Origin: Breviolum minutum Mf 1.05b.01
Taxonomy: Eukaryota; Sar; Dinophyceae; Suessiales; Symbiodiniaceae
Length of the DNA: 64,000 bases
NCBI GenBank assembly: GCA_000507305.1
Contig: DF239087.1
Span: forward strand, 152,150 to 216,149
Direction of reading: 5' to 3'
Of this stretch, positions 1-14,300 are shown piece after piece. Each line of letters starts with the position of its first letter. Position 1 is the first letter of the stretch. Below the pieces are notes generated by a model that did no database searches, had not been told where the DNA came from, and saw only the letters and a program-made list of their open reading frames with translations. A program made the translations under genes and the position numbers.

Positions 1-34
1 ACAAAATCACCTAACAAACAAATCCAGCCGCTAT

Positions 35-154
35 CTACGAAAATCTGTTTGTTGATATCAAGTCGCTACAAAAATTCCCAACGACATCTCCCCGGTCCTG
101 TAGCAACTGCAATGGTCCCTGGCACATGAAAAGATCACCCGCGTCCACATGGAG
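35..154 (-). CDS. Gene D last exon in the window, with stop
   Basis: Encodes LHVDAGDLFMCQGPLQLLQD then RGDVVGNFCSDLISTNRFS and TAG. Acceptor AAACCAAG|C, phase 0, continuing the three phase-0 exons before it. The gene may end here, or the exon may be spliced again before the stop. Confidence 0.5.
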   Translation of the reverse strand, partial: LHVDAGDLFMCQGPLQLLQDRGDVVGNFCSDLISTNRFS

Positions 155-3100
155 CTTGGTTTTTTGAAGCTCAACAAAATCAACCAGCAAAAAAGGAGGA
201 AAAAACGTTCACGGGCAAATTGGCCTATAATTCCTAAACTAAACCTGAATTTTCCCGCATTTTGGGGAGATTCCCCAATCCATCGTTTGGGGATCCCGGC
301 CGTTTGGTCGCTATAATTTCATTCCCAAAACATGGAAATTTGTGTTCCAAAAAACAACCTGTTTCTATTTTGTGTATCAAGAGATATCATTGTTTTTTTC
401 GCAAGAATTTCCGAATTTGACCATAAAGCACCCAAAAACATTCGGCTGCGAGACCCAGTTTTTGCGCACGTTTTTAAATCAAATCTCCAACTTTCGGGGT
501 GAAAATGATAAATGTTGCTGTCGTAAAATAACTAGTTGATGGTTTTAACCCTTCTGAAAAATATGAGTCAAATTGGATCATTTCCCCAAGTAGGAATGAA
601 AATAGAAATTGTTTGAAACCACCAACTAGATTAAATATACCATCTTGACCAATTTTCAACAATATTGACTAATATTGACTACTATATGACTATAGTGAAT
701 GAAAACCTTTTGACTATATGTTGATACAAACCTTTTTGTTGGGACAAACCTGCCAAATACTTTCAAGAAAAACACCCCAAGTCACCAAAACACACACCTT
801 TTGTTGGCACAACACGCCAGCCGGGTCGAGGGTCTTATTTTCGACGCGTCGGTTCAACTCAACGCCTGGTGAATCTCTTCGGCTTCAGCTTTAGCTTCAG
901 CCCAATCTTGTAGGACCTGAGGATCTTGGGGATTTTGGGGATTTGGAGATGACTGATCAACCTACCCCAAAAAAACAAGGGTCTATTTTTGCCGGCCTTA
1001 TTAAGGGGAAACCAATGATTTTCATAAGTCCTGATCATGAGGCCGGCTATTTCTGCGAGGGGAAAATTAGAGGGCCATAAATTTGGGGATAATCACTCAA
1101 TCGTGATGGAAGGTTTGCGGATCCCAAGGCTAAACCTTCGTATGAACCACTACAGGGAAGGGGGAAAACCCAAGTGATCATATCGAACTAGTTATATGAG
1201 ATGAGGTTAAGAGTATTCTCATAATGTCCTTCTCAAACGCAAAAAACTGGTGGAGCAAAGCATCATTTTGAGCCCCTTTTTGATATTGAAAACCAAAATA
1301 AAGATCTTATGTGGCAAACCCTGAATTGATACAGAATCTGATGGAGACTTTACATCCTGCCACTTCCGTGCGATGTGACTTGAGTATCATAACCACATCG
1401 TGTAAGCAAACATTTCAGTTCATCAGCTTTCATACGGAACCCGATTGCCCAATGCCATGATGCGAAAACCATGGGAAGAAATGAGAAAATTAGAGAATAT
1501 GCCTACTGGTACTGGTCACCCCAGTGTATTTCAGTTCAATAGAACGTGTCGTGTCATTCAAGAGTACAGACTTATGAACCATTTACTTGACAAGTGGCTT
1601 CCCCCGTCTATTGAACTCCCCCGACGGGAGCTATGCAAAAAAAAACAAAAACTGACCAAAAATTGGCGACTGTTGCTTTCCCATCATGTTGAAGGTCATG
1701 TGGAGACAAAGGGTCTGAAAAAAAAAAAACGATGCCTTGGCAGCTGCTGTGAGTTGCAAATCTTGTTCCTGCGGTTTGGATACTGACAAAAATGCAGGGG
1801 AAGCAGTTGATCGGATTTGAGAAGTGTAGATTGGGTGTGTGCCCCGTCCAGTTGGCCAGTGGAAAGTGAAGGTTAACTTCGGGATTTAGCCTAAACATGT
1901 AAGACTTCTGTGGTGATCACTGCTGCTAGGAGGGCCACGCGCGTACATGGCTTTTAGTGTGTTGCCCCCATGATTTGACACAGTTGTTTTCCCACATCTC
2001 AAGCCTAGTGCCACGGTGCATTTTGATGATGGTATCGTTTTTTTCAGACTCTAAATGACCGACCTATCAAAACGATCAGATTACAATGTGTAATGATCAC
2101 TCCTCACGTGTGTTTCTTTCTAGTCGAAAACAATCCCATCGAACTGATTGGGTGAACGAGATCTCTTCCTGGTGAGACATTATGATGGATCCCTTCTGAT
2201 ATTCAGATGATACGGATTGGATCTACCTCCCCAACCCAGGATGCCAGTGGCAAATGAAGGTTATTCCCGGATTCCCAATCCTAAAAATGGTAGATATCTT
2301 TTCTTTCATTCTTCCAGGGCTCAGAGTCTTTAAGCTCATCTCCTCATCACAAAGCACAACCCAGCTTTTCTTTTAATAAGAAGATACTCAAAGATCTTCC
2401 CTCGAAAAAAAGGGTCTTCGAAAGGTATCAAGTGCCAATAATCTGGACTGAACTAAGTACATTTTGAGGGGATCTCCCTCTACTCCACCATTTTGGTCCA
2501 AATGAAGTTTGCCAAACTTTGAAAAAAATGTGCTCAACACGAAATGACACCTGCCAATCATCATTGATCCAAATTTGGATGCCACATTTAGCCTAGGACC
2601 ATGTTGATGTGTATCCCGCTTCCTATCAATTTGGGCCTCAAATGTTGTTCTTCAGCCACATCCATATTGAGGAGAAAACTTCTGGAAATACATGGTTCCA
2701 TTGTGTGCAGAAATTATCCGCAACACAAGTGCACATCACATTGCACCCTAAACTGCTTGAAAGCAAAGTGTAGAGGAATTCATGCCAAAAGTATTGTCAA
2801 AACGTAAACATTAAGCTCATAAACATACACACTATTTCTTTTTGAAAGAAATTGGGACCATTGACTTTTTCTTCACCAGTCACTTTCTTTTCACTCGCAC
2901 TGTTGTTGTTTTTTCCCATCATCCGCATCTGGACTGTTCTTCACCGCGCGTCTCGGGTCTTAGCTCAAGCTCGCTTACTCTTCTCAGCTGCACCCTCAGC
3001 TGAAGCGAATGGTGAGGTGAAAAGCTCTACGAAATCGGGACTGGTTGGTTTACACTTCCTCCCATAATCATGGAAGTCAAAAATGGGTCCCTGCAATAGT

Positions 3101-5263
3101 AATTACCTTTCAAATATAGCCATTTTCCACTTCCATGATCATGCGAGAAAGAGTATAAGGGTCCGGGAACAAATGGAGCTTACAACAGGTATCCTTTGGG
3201 TCTACCCCCAACCCAGGATGCCAGTCACCACCAAGGATGAAATTACATTTTTAGGATCCCAATAAACCTTCATTTGCCACCGGCATCCCGGGCGGTACGT
3301 CGTAATGTCTCACCAGGAAGAGATCTACAAAAAAAATCAAAAAACACATGTGAGGAGTGACCATTCTGTCGATTGTTCAGAAATCCCAAGGCCAACCACC
3401 GTTTGGATGTAAAAAACCCTTGTAAATAATGGAATAAATTACCTATCAACTGGCGCGGACTTCTTCCATCAACAGTTTCACCTTGTAATCTTATTGTCAT
3501 GGTTGGTCATTTGGAATCTGGAAAAACGGTGACGCATATTCGTTGTTGAGGCAACAGGGGTGAACTTTTCCAAACACCGAGACGCTTTAACAATGGCTTC
3601 TGCATTTCTGCTCAAAATATAGAAATCGTTCTTAAGACATACCATCCTTGCGCCCAGAGATAGCTTGTCGAGAATAGGTGAGGAAGTTCCTTCGAGTCTG
3701 AGTGTGTTCAAATAACAAATCTCCCAAAGTTTGGCGAATAGGAGAATCATACCTGGTCTCATCATATCTTAGTTTAATGTCACAATATGCCACCAACCTT
3801 GAAAACATTGGAATAAAATGAAATTAATCTCCCCATCATATGCATACAATTTAGCTTTTGGAGGATAGGTCGTTCATCCCTTCATCTCACCTACCTCCAC
3901 CTTTCGTGATTTTTGGGGAGGAAAAAACTCTCCGAAAGCACCTTTGTTGGGTATCATGTCACCGATCGCTCAGGAGCGATTCTCTTCCTTCCACAATCAT
4001 TTCGTTCAAACGACTCGGCTTTGGTACATTTTCATACATTTTCCATAGACATGATTTTGAGAAGGATAAAGTGTGGGAAGGAACTTGTCGTTTTTGAGGC
4101 AAAAATGACTAAACGGTGCATTTCCCTACACTCGAATTAACCATTAACACCAGATTAACCAGATTCTTCAAAGTGACCTTTGGATTCCCCAAATGGAGGT
4201 CACTTCAGCCTTAAAAAGTCACTTATGGGTCACTTTGAAGAAGCTAGATTTTGTGCTCCCGCATTTTGACCTGAATTTATAGGGAAAATGGTGGGGGCCC
4301 CTGAAGAATCAACCCCAATATAGACCTTATATCACGTGGATATCTATTGGGTATATAATATCCCCTTTCAAAGGGAGGGTACCACCAAGTTTCCCTATGA
4401 CCTGAATCTCAATCAATTCAGGGTCTTGGGTCAGGTCACGGGAAGCTTCCAGAAGGCAACGGCCTCGGCTTCCACTACACACAGAGTTGGGAGAGGAACA
4501 GCATGAGGTTACTGCAGGGGAAAAAGGTGTGCATCTATGTTCAAAATGGGAATTATAGCTATAGCAGGTACTATTAGGCATAATTCATGGTTTCAGTCAC
4601 AAGATCTACTGTACAAATCTACTCGTGACTTTGGGGTTCGTGCCATCTGGGGCCATTTTTGGAGCCGGTTTCCCCTGTGACTATCCAACACGTGCTGAGG
4701 TAGGTCGTTATGTCCGGATAACCATATAAAGGTTGGACATATGAAAGGATGGTTTCATAGGAATCTAAGGGGCCTGGGCCCCCCCAATGCCACCCCGCCA
4801 GGAAATAGATTCCCACGACGGTTCTAAGGACTTACCGTTGATTGGTTCCAAATATTCCGGCATCCCAAGAAAATACGTCAAAATGATACAAATCCTTAAA
4901 CATGCAAGTCTTCTCAACCCCCAATCACATCTTCCAAAAAAAACTGTGTTACTCCCCCGAAATTTAAAATGGAACCTGAACATGATGGTTTAAACAAAAG
5001 GAATCACCAAACTTCCAGGGACTTAAATTTCAGTTTCCATCTTAAATTTCAGGGGTGTATTTCCTGAGAAGATACTGTAAGATACTCCTTCCCCACGGGT
5101 CTTCACACAAGGGCCCTGCCTTCCCTTTTCGGGATGCCAGCTAAGGTTCCTGACCAAATAGGCTAAGGAGATGAAGCCAAAATGCGGATACCTGGCGCCA
5201 GAGAAGTTTTCATGTTTGGATCTTAAATATATAGAAATTGGTAAGTGCACTTAAAACGGAATA

Positions 5264-5329
<66 letters not shown>

Positions 5330-8300
5330 CTTGACTTTTGAATACGTCACCAAGATTGAAAACCTCAAATAAAGTAGCCTTTTGGATAATCTTGGGATGA
5401 AATCACCAGATGTGATGCAGAAACCAATGTTGCTGAAATGCGTTGATGATCTCCATAGACAAATCCACCGCATAGTGATGCAAATTTGGCTATTGGGGAC
5501 AATTTTTGAATGGCAACTGCTAAAAAGAGCAGTAAAGCTAAGATTTCTCTCTACTTGGGTCGTCTTCAACCTCATCTGCAAAAAACCACCGGGATTCCCA
5601 AATTGGGGGAAACCGCCAACTTCCCAAAGGTGTCGACTCGTGGGCTGAGTTTTGGGGTGGCAGGTTTCAATGTCCCATGCTGTTGATATTGTTGATGGTT
5701 CAGAAATCCCATTCCCAACCACTGTTTGGATGTAAAAAAAAACCTGGTAAATACTGAGATCATTCACTAATTTATCAACTGGTGAGTGAAAACCGGATTT
5801 CGGAAGCCTCAACAGTATTACAGGATGTGTTGATTGGAAGTGAAACCTGGAGCTTATAAAATCTTTCGTTCATATTAAAATGCTATACTGTAATTATCTT
5901 AAGGCTTCTACATTGAATACGTACTAAGCATGTATACACCCGCCCCTTTTCACATGACAATGGAGAAAACAACCATTTGAAGAGATGTATAATATGTATA
6001 TATATATATATGTAATTTGTATATATACAGTACATATATCTTCTGTTTTGAAAAAAAACTGCCGATTTTGCGGCCAGCCATCGGAACGTTTTCGGGAGGG
6101 TCAAGTCGCAGCGTCGCAGCGCGCCTCCACACAGGACTGTTCATGGAATACCTCGAGCTGCGACGAAAAACCGCGGTGGGTGGGTTGATGAAAGCCCCCC
6201 GTTGTGTCAGGCCAAAATTTTCAGGGAGCCCCCACCCTTTTTAGAAGCAGGATCTCTTCCTGGTTCTTTATGTCGTGTAAGGCTTATTACTTTTTTACGG
6301 GAAATTCTCACTATTTCATTTAATTCACAACGCCAAAACATGAAACAGAAAAGTTTTTTGTGTACCTCAAAATCTCGGGATCCTAAGAAGGTCGATCATC
6401 TCCTGCCGTTTAAGTGGGTTCCCAAATGTCGGGTCTTCCACTTTTCCCACGGTGAAAAATGGACATCCAACATGTGGGTCCGAAGAGGAACAGACTTTGG
6501 AAATCAAATTTACCCTCTGCTAAACTAACATCTAGCGGCTCGGTCTTTGGTAGAAGTTCACCCCTGTTACCTCAACAAGGATTACACTCCCTGAAACTAA
6601 CATAGCCCCTGAAAATAGGCCATCCCAAACAGATGTTCATCTTCCAACCATCCAATTTCAGGTGCTATGTTAGTTTCAGGGAGGGTATGCAGTCACCGTT
6701 TTTCCAGATTCCAAATGGCCGACCGGTTCACAACAAGATTACAAGGTGAAACTGCCGATGGAACAAATCCGGGTTCACCAGTTGAGGTTGGTAGTTAATC
6801 CCATGATTTACAGGGTTTTACACCTCCCAGGTGGTTGTATGGGATTTCTGAACCATCAACAGTAGCAATGGAATATCCACCCTTTTCCAATAGGAAATGC
6901 ATCTATCAAAATATTGGATCTTCCAGCCAGCTAGTGTTAGTTTATTGGAGTGCACTGAGTGCACCTTGTTTTGGAAGAGGTCTATTATCTTTGGTCATTT
7001 TGGTGCAATGTGGTTGAATAAATCCCTGCCTGAAGTTGATTGGGGGGTTAGTCCCCACGTTTCCTTCATCAGCCATGGGTGACTTGATCCATGGTGGACA
7101 TTAACCATCAACATCAGGTTTCCACAAGTCTTTGGCGACCTGAGGTCTTGGAATGAAGTTAAGTCAACGGCTTGATCCGAAGATCCTCACCGGTAAAGAT
7201 GTGGTATCTCAATATTTCGATTTGTGTGCTGGAAAAAAGGGAACAAATCATAGATGTTCGGCATCTTTCCTAAAAGTGCACCCCTAGAACTTTCTTGACC
7301 TATGTAACATCTGGGATGTTACATCGCACCAATGTCACTCTCTGCGGCTTGATTTTTCGGTCAATGATAGGATGCCAAAACGCTGCGTTTTGGGCATCGA
7401 TCATCATCGATATTAGATATGGCACAAAACCCTATCTCTTCATGCCAGAATGGTCGGGAAAAGCAACCCACCAGTTAGATATTTCAAAATTGAAACCACA
7501 AATCCAACTCCCTTCAGGCAAACCTGAAGCAACGGTTCACCAACCTGAAGCTAACAGTTCACCAACCTGAAGCTAACACGTCAAACCATCACATCCTTTT
7601 CCTACCTCCTATCATATGCAGCCGAAAAAAAAACAAAAACACGACTGCCAGGTCCGGTTACATCAGCAAGATGACAATGGCAATGGAAAAGCCTTTGACC
7701 TTGGCAAATCACACCATTTGTGCACCAAGCCCAGGCCGCCGCCAAAAAGCAATGAACTCCGCCCACCCCCCCTTCGTTTAACCTTATTACTACTTAATTG
7801 ATGGCAACCAGAAATCCGGCAAACTCACCAGTTGAGGGAACAGTAGTTTGTATCCCATTGGTTTATATCTAATGACTTTACATTCCAGGTGGTTCGCCGG
7901 ATTTTTTTTCCATCAGCAGTAGTCGGTGGTTGAACCAGCCATTTGAAAAATATGCTCTTCAACAGTGGATCTCAAGTTTTGGGGTGATAATACGAAGACA
8001 TATATATATATATATATTTTTTTGAAACCACCACCTAGCCATACTCAGATGGATTCATGTATGTTTCATGAATTTGCCACCAACTTGGCATTTCAAGTAA
8101 CACACCATGGCCCCTTTCATAATTGGCTAGTCAACCTACCCCCCTGACATACCCCCTCCCCCAGAAATAAGGCCTTATTACGGGCTTATTAACCATTTCT
8201 TTCCCTTAAAAAAAGGCCGGCTATAAAAAAAACCTTATATCTGTGTGTGTGGGGGGCCCCCGTGGCCGGGACCAATTTCACCGAGGAGCCCAAATCTGAA

Positions 8301-11300
8301 AGGCAGAAAGTAGCAACGGCAGGGCGAAACTCAGCAAGACTTTGGAGATGTAGAGTGCCTTTCGATCGAATCATTCGCTTCGCGGCAAGATTTGTTTTTT
8401 TCGGAGAGCCAGACATTTCCGGTGGTTTCAGGTCAACCAGAAAATTTTTGATGCCATTTTTATAGAGGTGATAAATTGATATGTTATAATCCCAGTAAGT
8501 TACCCAGTTATTTTCGGCCATGATTTATACGCTAAAACTCAATTTATAACTGGATCCGGGGCCACCATTTTGTCGGTTAACAGGTGGCTCAACCATGTTT
8601 TCATATGTTTTCCATATATGTCACTTTAAAAAGGGCACCAATTTGGGTAGTAACCATAAATACGGCCTATAGAATTACTATCAGAGATAGAATATTACCA
8701 AGTCACGAACAAATACGGCTTTCTCGCTCTCTCGATCGAAGGCTTTGAGGGCAAAAATGCACGATTTCATCCAACTCATAGCTTTTCTTCTTGGAATTAT
8801 AGCTTTTGAAGGCAGTTTGCTGAGTGCTCAAAGCACACATTTACAGTAATCGTAACAAAAACAGATTCCAATCCATTTCACATAATCTCCGTATGTGATT
8901 TCCTATAAAAACCAAAAAAGAACCTAAAACTTCCGGAGACAAAAAAGCAAGCAGGTGTGGTTTTGAGTGCAATGTCAACGTCGCATGAATGTTAGTATTT
9001 AACCACCTGGACCTGTCTGTCGATCCCAGGTACCGATCGTAAAGGTGATGCAAATTTGATACTAAGACTCAAGATTCGGGATTCCATCACAACCCTCAAT
9101 GAAGGTGAAAAAACCCTAAGGAAAATGAGAACATCCCATGAAAAACCTGTGAAATCTAAGGATACTGTACCCAAACCAATGCCACGTTTTTCCCCCAGGA
9201 AATTAATGAGCGTCCTTTAAAGAAAAGGATTGTTGAAGAGAGGTGGTGGCTAATAACTCCTGATGATTTTGGCCAGTCTATTTCCCCCCTTGGATTGCCA
9301 TGATTTCCAGGAACCTCAGAAGCGATTTGCTGGCGCATCGCCTGGGCAGTGAGGAGATGTTTGTTCACTAGGAATGCCCACCCCATAGGACCATACTGCT
9401 GTTGATGGTTCAGAAATCCCATTCCCAACCACCGTTTGGATGTAACTAAAACCCTGTAAAGAGTGGGATATACTACCAACCTCAACTGGTGAGTTTACCG
9501 GATTCTGAACCATCAACAGTAGGATTCATCCCGGATGATTGGATATTTACCTAGTAGTTTTACCAAACAAATCAACTACTAAATGTAGGTGAATATACCA
9601 TACATTGATCCTATGGGATTGGAAAATTGCTGTGTTTTCATGTTTTTCTAGAAATCGTCATACAGCTTGGGTGGGTTAGATTTGAAAAGTTCACGACGCT
9701 TAGAAAAAGTTCCAAACATATATATATATATATAGACAAACACATTTACACATATCTGCATATTCCTACCAAATGGTGATGAATCCCACGGTTCAGAAGT
9801 AAATGTTCACCCCCCAAAAAAAAAAACGTCAAAGTCTACAGTAGCGGACCTCGGAGGGGGGGAAATGTGAGAAATGCCAGGAGGGTGGGACAAGAATTTC
9901 CTCACACAAAATTAGGTCCCAGTCTTGTGCTAGTCCCTATAGTTCTTGGTTGCTTTTTTTTGCCTATGGTAAACCAAAAGAAAGTATGGCAAACATGACA
10001 ACCGCTCATGTTCCTCTTAGAAATATGAAACCTCTTCACTAATGATGGAACATGTTCCAGCCAGATTTTGTTGTATAAATTCGAAATGAGCCGGATCAAA
10101 TATTTCATGGATGAAATTTTTGAAGCTCTAAGCGATGATGACAGTTGTAAATTGTATGTATAAGTTATGCCCATGGCAACTTGGATGTGTATACTTAAAG
10201 TTGTTGATAAATGTGGGAAACGTTGAACAAATAGCTTTCCCACATGTTGATTCAATGGTGAGAAATTGATTTCAAACATCACCTGTAACGAATCCTAGGC
10301 AAGATATGTAGAATGATACCCGGGCGTTCTGGTTTTTACCCATCTTGAATATCTAGCCTGTAATTTCATGGGGGAATTACCCCCCAAAAAAGTTGATCTT
10401 TAAAAAACCCCATGACTTCTGACATGTCTCCTATCCCCTCTAAATCGCACCTATAAGGCTGGCAACATATCTTGTTGCTATCCAATTTGTACTCGCTGAA
10501 AGTTTAAAAGTTCGCCCCTGACTCTTTTACCATCCCAAAAGGGAAAGCAGTCTTCCAACTACCATTTTTCCAGGGGCAAGCTCTTAAACTTCTGGAATCT
10601 ATGATTAAAGCTAACCACAAAAAATAATACATCTCTTCCCTTTTGACGAAGTCCACGTTATCTTCGCTTGATTTCTGGGTTCACCAAAGCACCATATGCA
10701 CCAACGGCAAGGAGGAAGGTATGCTTCGAGTCCACCAAGAAGGGGATAAAGCACGGCCATCTGCTATGGCAGCCTGGCCAAAATTGATGGCTAAAATCCA
10801 AATGAGAAAAAATAAAAAACGGGGTCCCTTACTTTCCATTATACATATTAGGTTGTTTAATGCCGGGATCCTTATGTCATGGTTCAATTTCATAATCCCC
10901 ACATAACTGGGTGACCGGATTTCATCCCCTAGGAAAACCCTGCCAGGAAGCCGGACCCCCAAAAGGAAACTTTTTGGTCTTGCAACCATCCATTTTCAGG
11001 TGCAAACTTGCTGTTCATTTCAGGGAGGGTAATTCATGGTAATTCCATGAGCAATGAAAAAAGGGCCCCTTTTTAGTTGTTGAGGGCATAAAGGGATGTG
11101 GGGATTATTGCTAATCTACAAATTTCAAGGCAAAAAACCTTTGATTTGGCCTGAGATCTACCCAGGCATTAACCACGTGCCCTGCCCGCCACCAACTACG
11201 CCTGTAGCAACGTCCAGATCTCCGGAGGCGCTTCCACCACCTGAAATCTCCACACGGGGCGACGGGTGTTTTTTGTTGGGTGCATCATTTTTGGGGGGGT

Positions 11301-14300
11301 GGTGGATTTTTTTTCCAGGGGGGTCCGGGGTCCGGGGATTTTTTTTATGTAGGCCAAAAAGATGCTTCTACTCTTTTTGGCAGATCCAAAGGGAAATTGT
11401 CCATTGACCTTTAAGATCGTTTTAACTGCTGTAATTGTTACAAAAACCAATATAGGCTGGATGGTCTTTATGATGAATTCCAGGGAATGTTGATATAGAA
11501 GATCATGGCCCTGCCATTCCAAAATACCACAACTTGAACTGTTGATATTACTGCTAGTACAACTATTACTATTACAGATATGATTGCTACTTGCTTCTAC
11601 TTCCATCATGATAATCATATCAATAAGTACTGTCATTACAACGTCTAATATGTTCTATTTCCTTAATCAATTGCAAACATCATCAATTTTTTATCATGAT
11701 CATCATCGTGATCAGATTCTGTCAAAAGGGATTCCCAATCCTCACTATGATCCTCTAACATTCCCTAAAGGGGGAACTTTCGAAGTTCCTACTTACAGTT
11801 GCCCCCCCGAAATAGGACCCTCCTTGTTGGGGAAAAAACCTATAAATCAAAGCACCCTGCTGGATTCCCGGACCGTCAATGGCATGAAGAGAATCGTGAA
11901 GACAAAGAGCCTCGAGTTGTTTCTTTGGTGTTTTTTTTTTACGTCGAGGTCTCAAAAATCGATGAAAATCTTCGGACGAACATTTGTCCCGGTTATATAG
12001 GTCAAGGCTTTAAAAAAAAACGCGAAAAAGTTGCCAAAAACCGGAAAAAAAAAACATGTCGCTTTAATATGAAAAACGCGAAAACCGAGGTACACCACAT
12101 GTGCACTGGCACCCGTACTAAAAGATCGACATCGAATTGAACCAAAGGTGTCGCTCCAGACCTGATGATAGCTACTGATAGCTGGCATGGTGGCGGCGAC
12201 ATGGAAAATCATGGTATATCGTTATATACTACGTAAATATAGTCAATATATACTATGTATTTATACACATGCATGGCAAATTAGCATGACAGCATTGAAA
12301 ATGGTTCGGATTTTGTCTGGATTTTTGAGCTTTAAACCGCTGTTTTGGGGAGAAAAAACATATATATATATATATATAATCTGATTGACACTGTTTGGTA
12401 CACTAAGATGACAATAAGCATCCGTCCAACAGGTACACTCCAGTACACGAACGTGGCTGGCTGGAAAAAGCACAGTCACGTTTAAAAGAATTCTGATGCT
12501 ACTGTTGATGGAAGAAATCCTGCACCAGCTGGGATGTATAAAACATTATAAAACCCTGTAAATAATGGGAGATTTGCCATATCAACTGGTTTTACCGGAT
12601 TTCTTCATCAACAGTAGGTTCGTTTGCCAGAGGGCCTTCTTGGCGGCAACAAATTTATATGGAAGTAACCAAGTTTAACGCCACTGGAACTTGTGGGGTC
12701 CTTGAATGGGCCATCGTAGTCGAAGGAACACCCAAATTTAGGAGTTTAGCCAGGATTGAAGGGAGATATTGAGATATTCAACTGGATGTTTAGTTTATAT
12801 GGGCATTTTATAGCCTATAAAAATGGAGTTGGGAATATCTGGTAGTTCCAGTCTGAGGTTTCCTCATTGTGGTTATCAGCTAATAGAGATCTGATTCGTG
12901 GTTTGTCTTGTATCTTTGCATCCTTGCAAACCCTTTCCAACTGAGCGACAAAAAATATCTCTCACTTTTCATTATACTGGTTGTTTAAAAGGGATCCTTA
13001 TAATGGTTTATGAAAATCCCCACATAACTGGGTAGTATAATCCCCTATATACCCTGAACAGTCATGGCTCAACTATATGATTACACCGGCCTTCTGCATT
13101 GTCCGACATCTCGCTGGGGGCGGATGACTCACACTGTCTGACAAGATAGCTTTGCCCAAATTACAATGTGATGTGTCAATAAAGCTTGTGAACATCCTGA
13201 AACCTATGAGGTGGTGACAACCCATTTAAATAGTTGTAAAAATATGTAAAGAGGACAAATAGTGATGAATACAAACAATGAAACCACCATCCAAAAAAAC
13301 AAAACTGCAATCGAATTTACTGACCATCATGTTCAACCCGGTTGCGTAGTTGCTCAACTGTAGTTTCGTATCAAAAGAAAGCTCATTCTCATGCTGGAAG
13401 CTTAGACCTACTCATCAACACGTACTACCGTACCATCCAATCATCATCATTTGTATACCATTGCTTAGTAGAGAGAATCTAATCTTACTATTGTTTTTCA
13501 ACACTCTGAAAAACATCCAGCACTTCCACTACCATCAACCCATTCCTCTTGCCTCGGGATCGCGTAAAAGGCAGAGTGTGCCTATGACCAAACCGGCGCT
13601 TTGTTGTAGAAATGCCTTTGGAAAATCTTGCGCCTGAGAGAATTTCCGGAGTGGTAACCCGTGGCACAAGAATTTTGGATAAGTGTGTGTTGCAATATAT
13701 GTATATACCTATTTATGAATAGATGTTATATATATATACCATATATATACCGTATATATATATACACATTTGATATATAAAAATAGAAGCCATGCAAAAG
13801 CACAACTGTTTGATTCGATGAAATCCTGGTTGGTGAATAGGGACCCTTATAATCATCGGTGTTCATCTCTGTACAACTGGGTACTGCAATCGACACGTAA
13901 CTCAAACACCCAGGGCTGTTTTCACTCCTCATATGGTCAATGGGAAACACCTTATGAATCCTTAAGTGGATAGTAAACGACAATAACATTGTGTGACTTG
14001 ATGGTTCCTCATCCATCTGGAGAACTTTTGGAACTGGAGTATACTGGAGCACCCGTAGTAACCCTACCACAATGGTAAGTTGCGAAGCAGGGTAAAATTG
14101 CTTATTATCTGGCGATCATCCAAGTATAAAGACACGGGCAAACCAGCTGAAAGCCATAGTGACAAGCCCTCCCTTTGCCCAACCCAGCAAGGTTTCCCTA
14201 GTCATCTACCTGCCCAAACCCCATCCAGAATCCCATCCAGCAAATCTTGAAAGCACCGGACTTCCACAGTGGATTTCTTGAAAGATACTCATGATTTCTA

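Noticed and set aside
1445..1786. 113-codon plus-strand frame
   Set aside because: Hydrophilic and protein-like at first, but overlaps the minus exon at 1736-1768 and ends in A-rich low-complexity sequence; no homology recognised.
3478..3765. 96-codon minus frame (NTLRLEGTSSPILDKLS)
   Set aside because: Same bases as the 3643-3752 exon in another frame. It does not match the phase of the exon at 3963 and has no GTATGT-type donor use.
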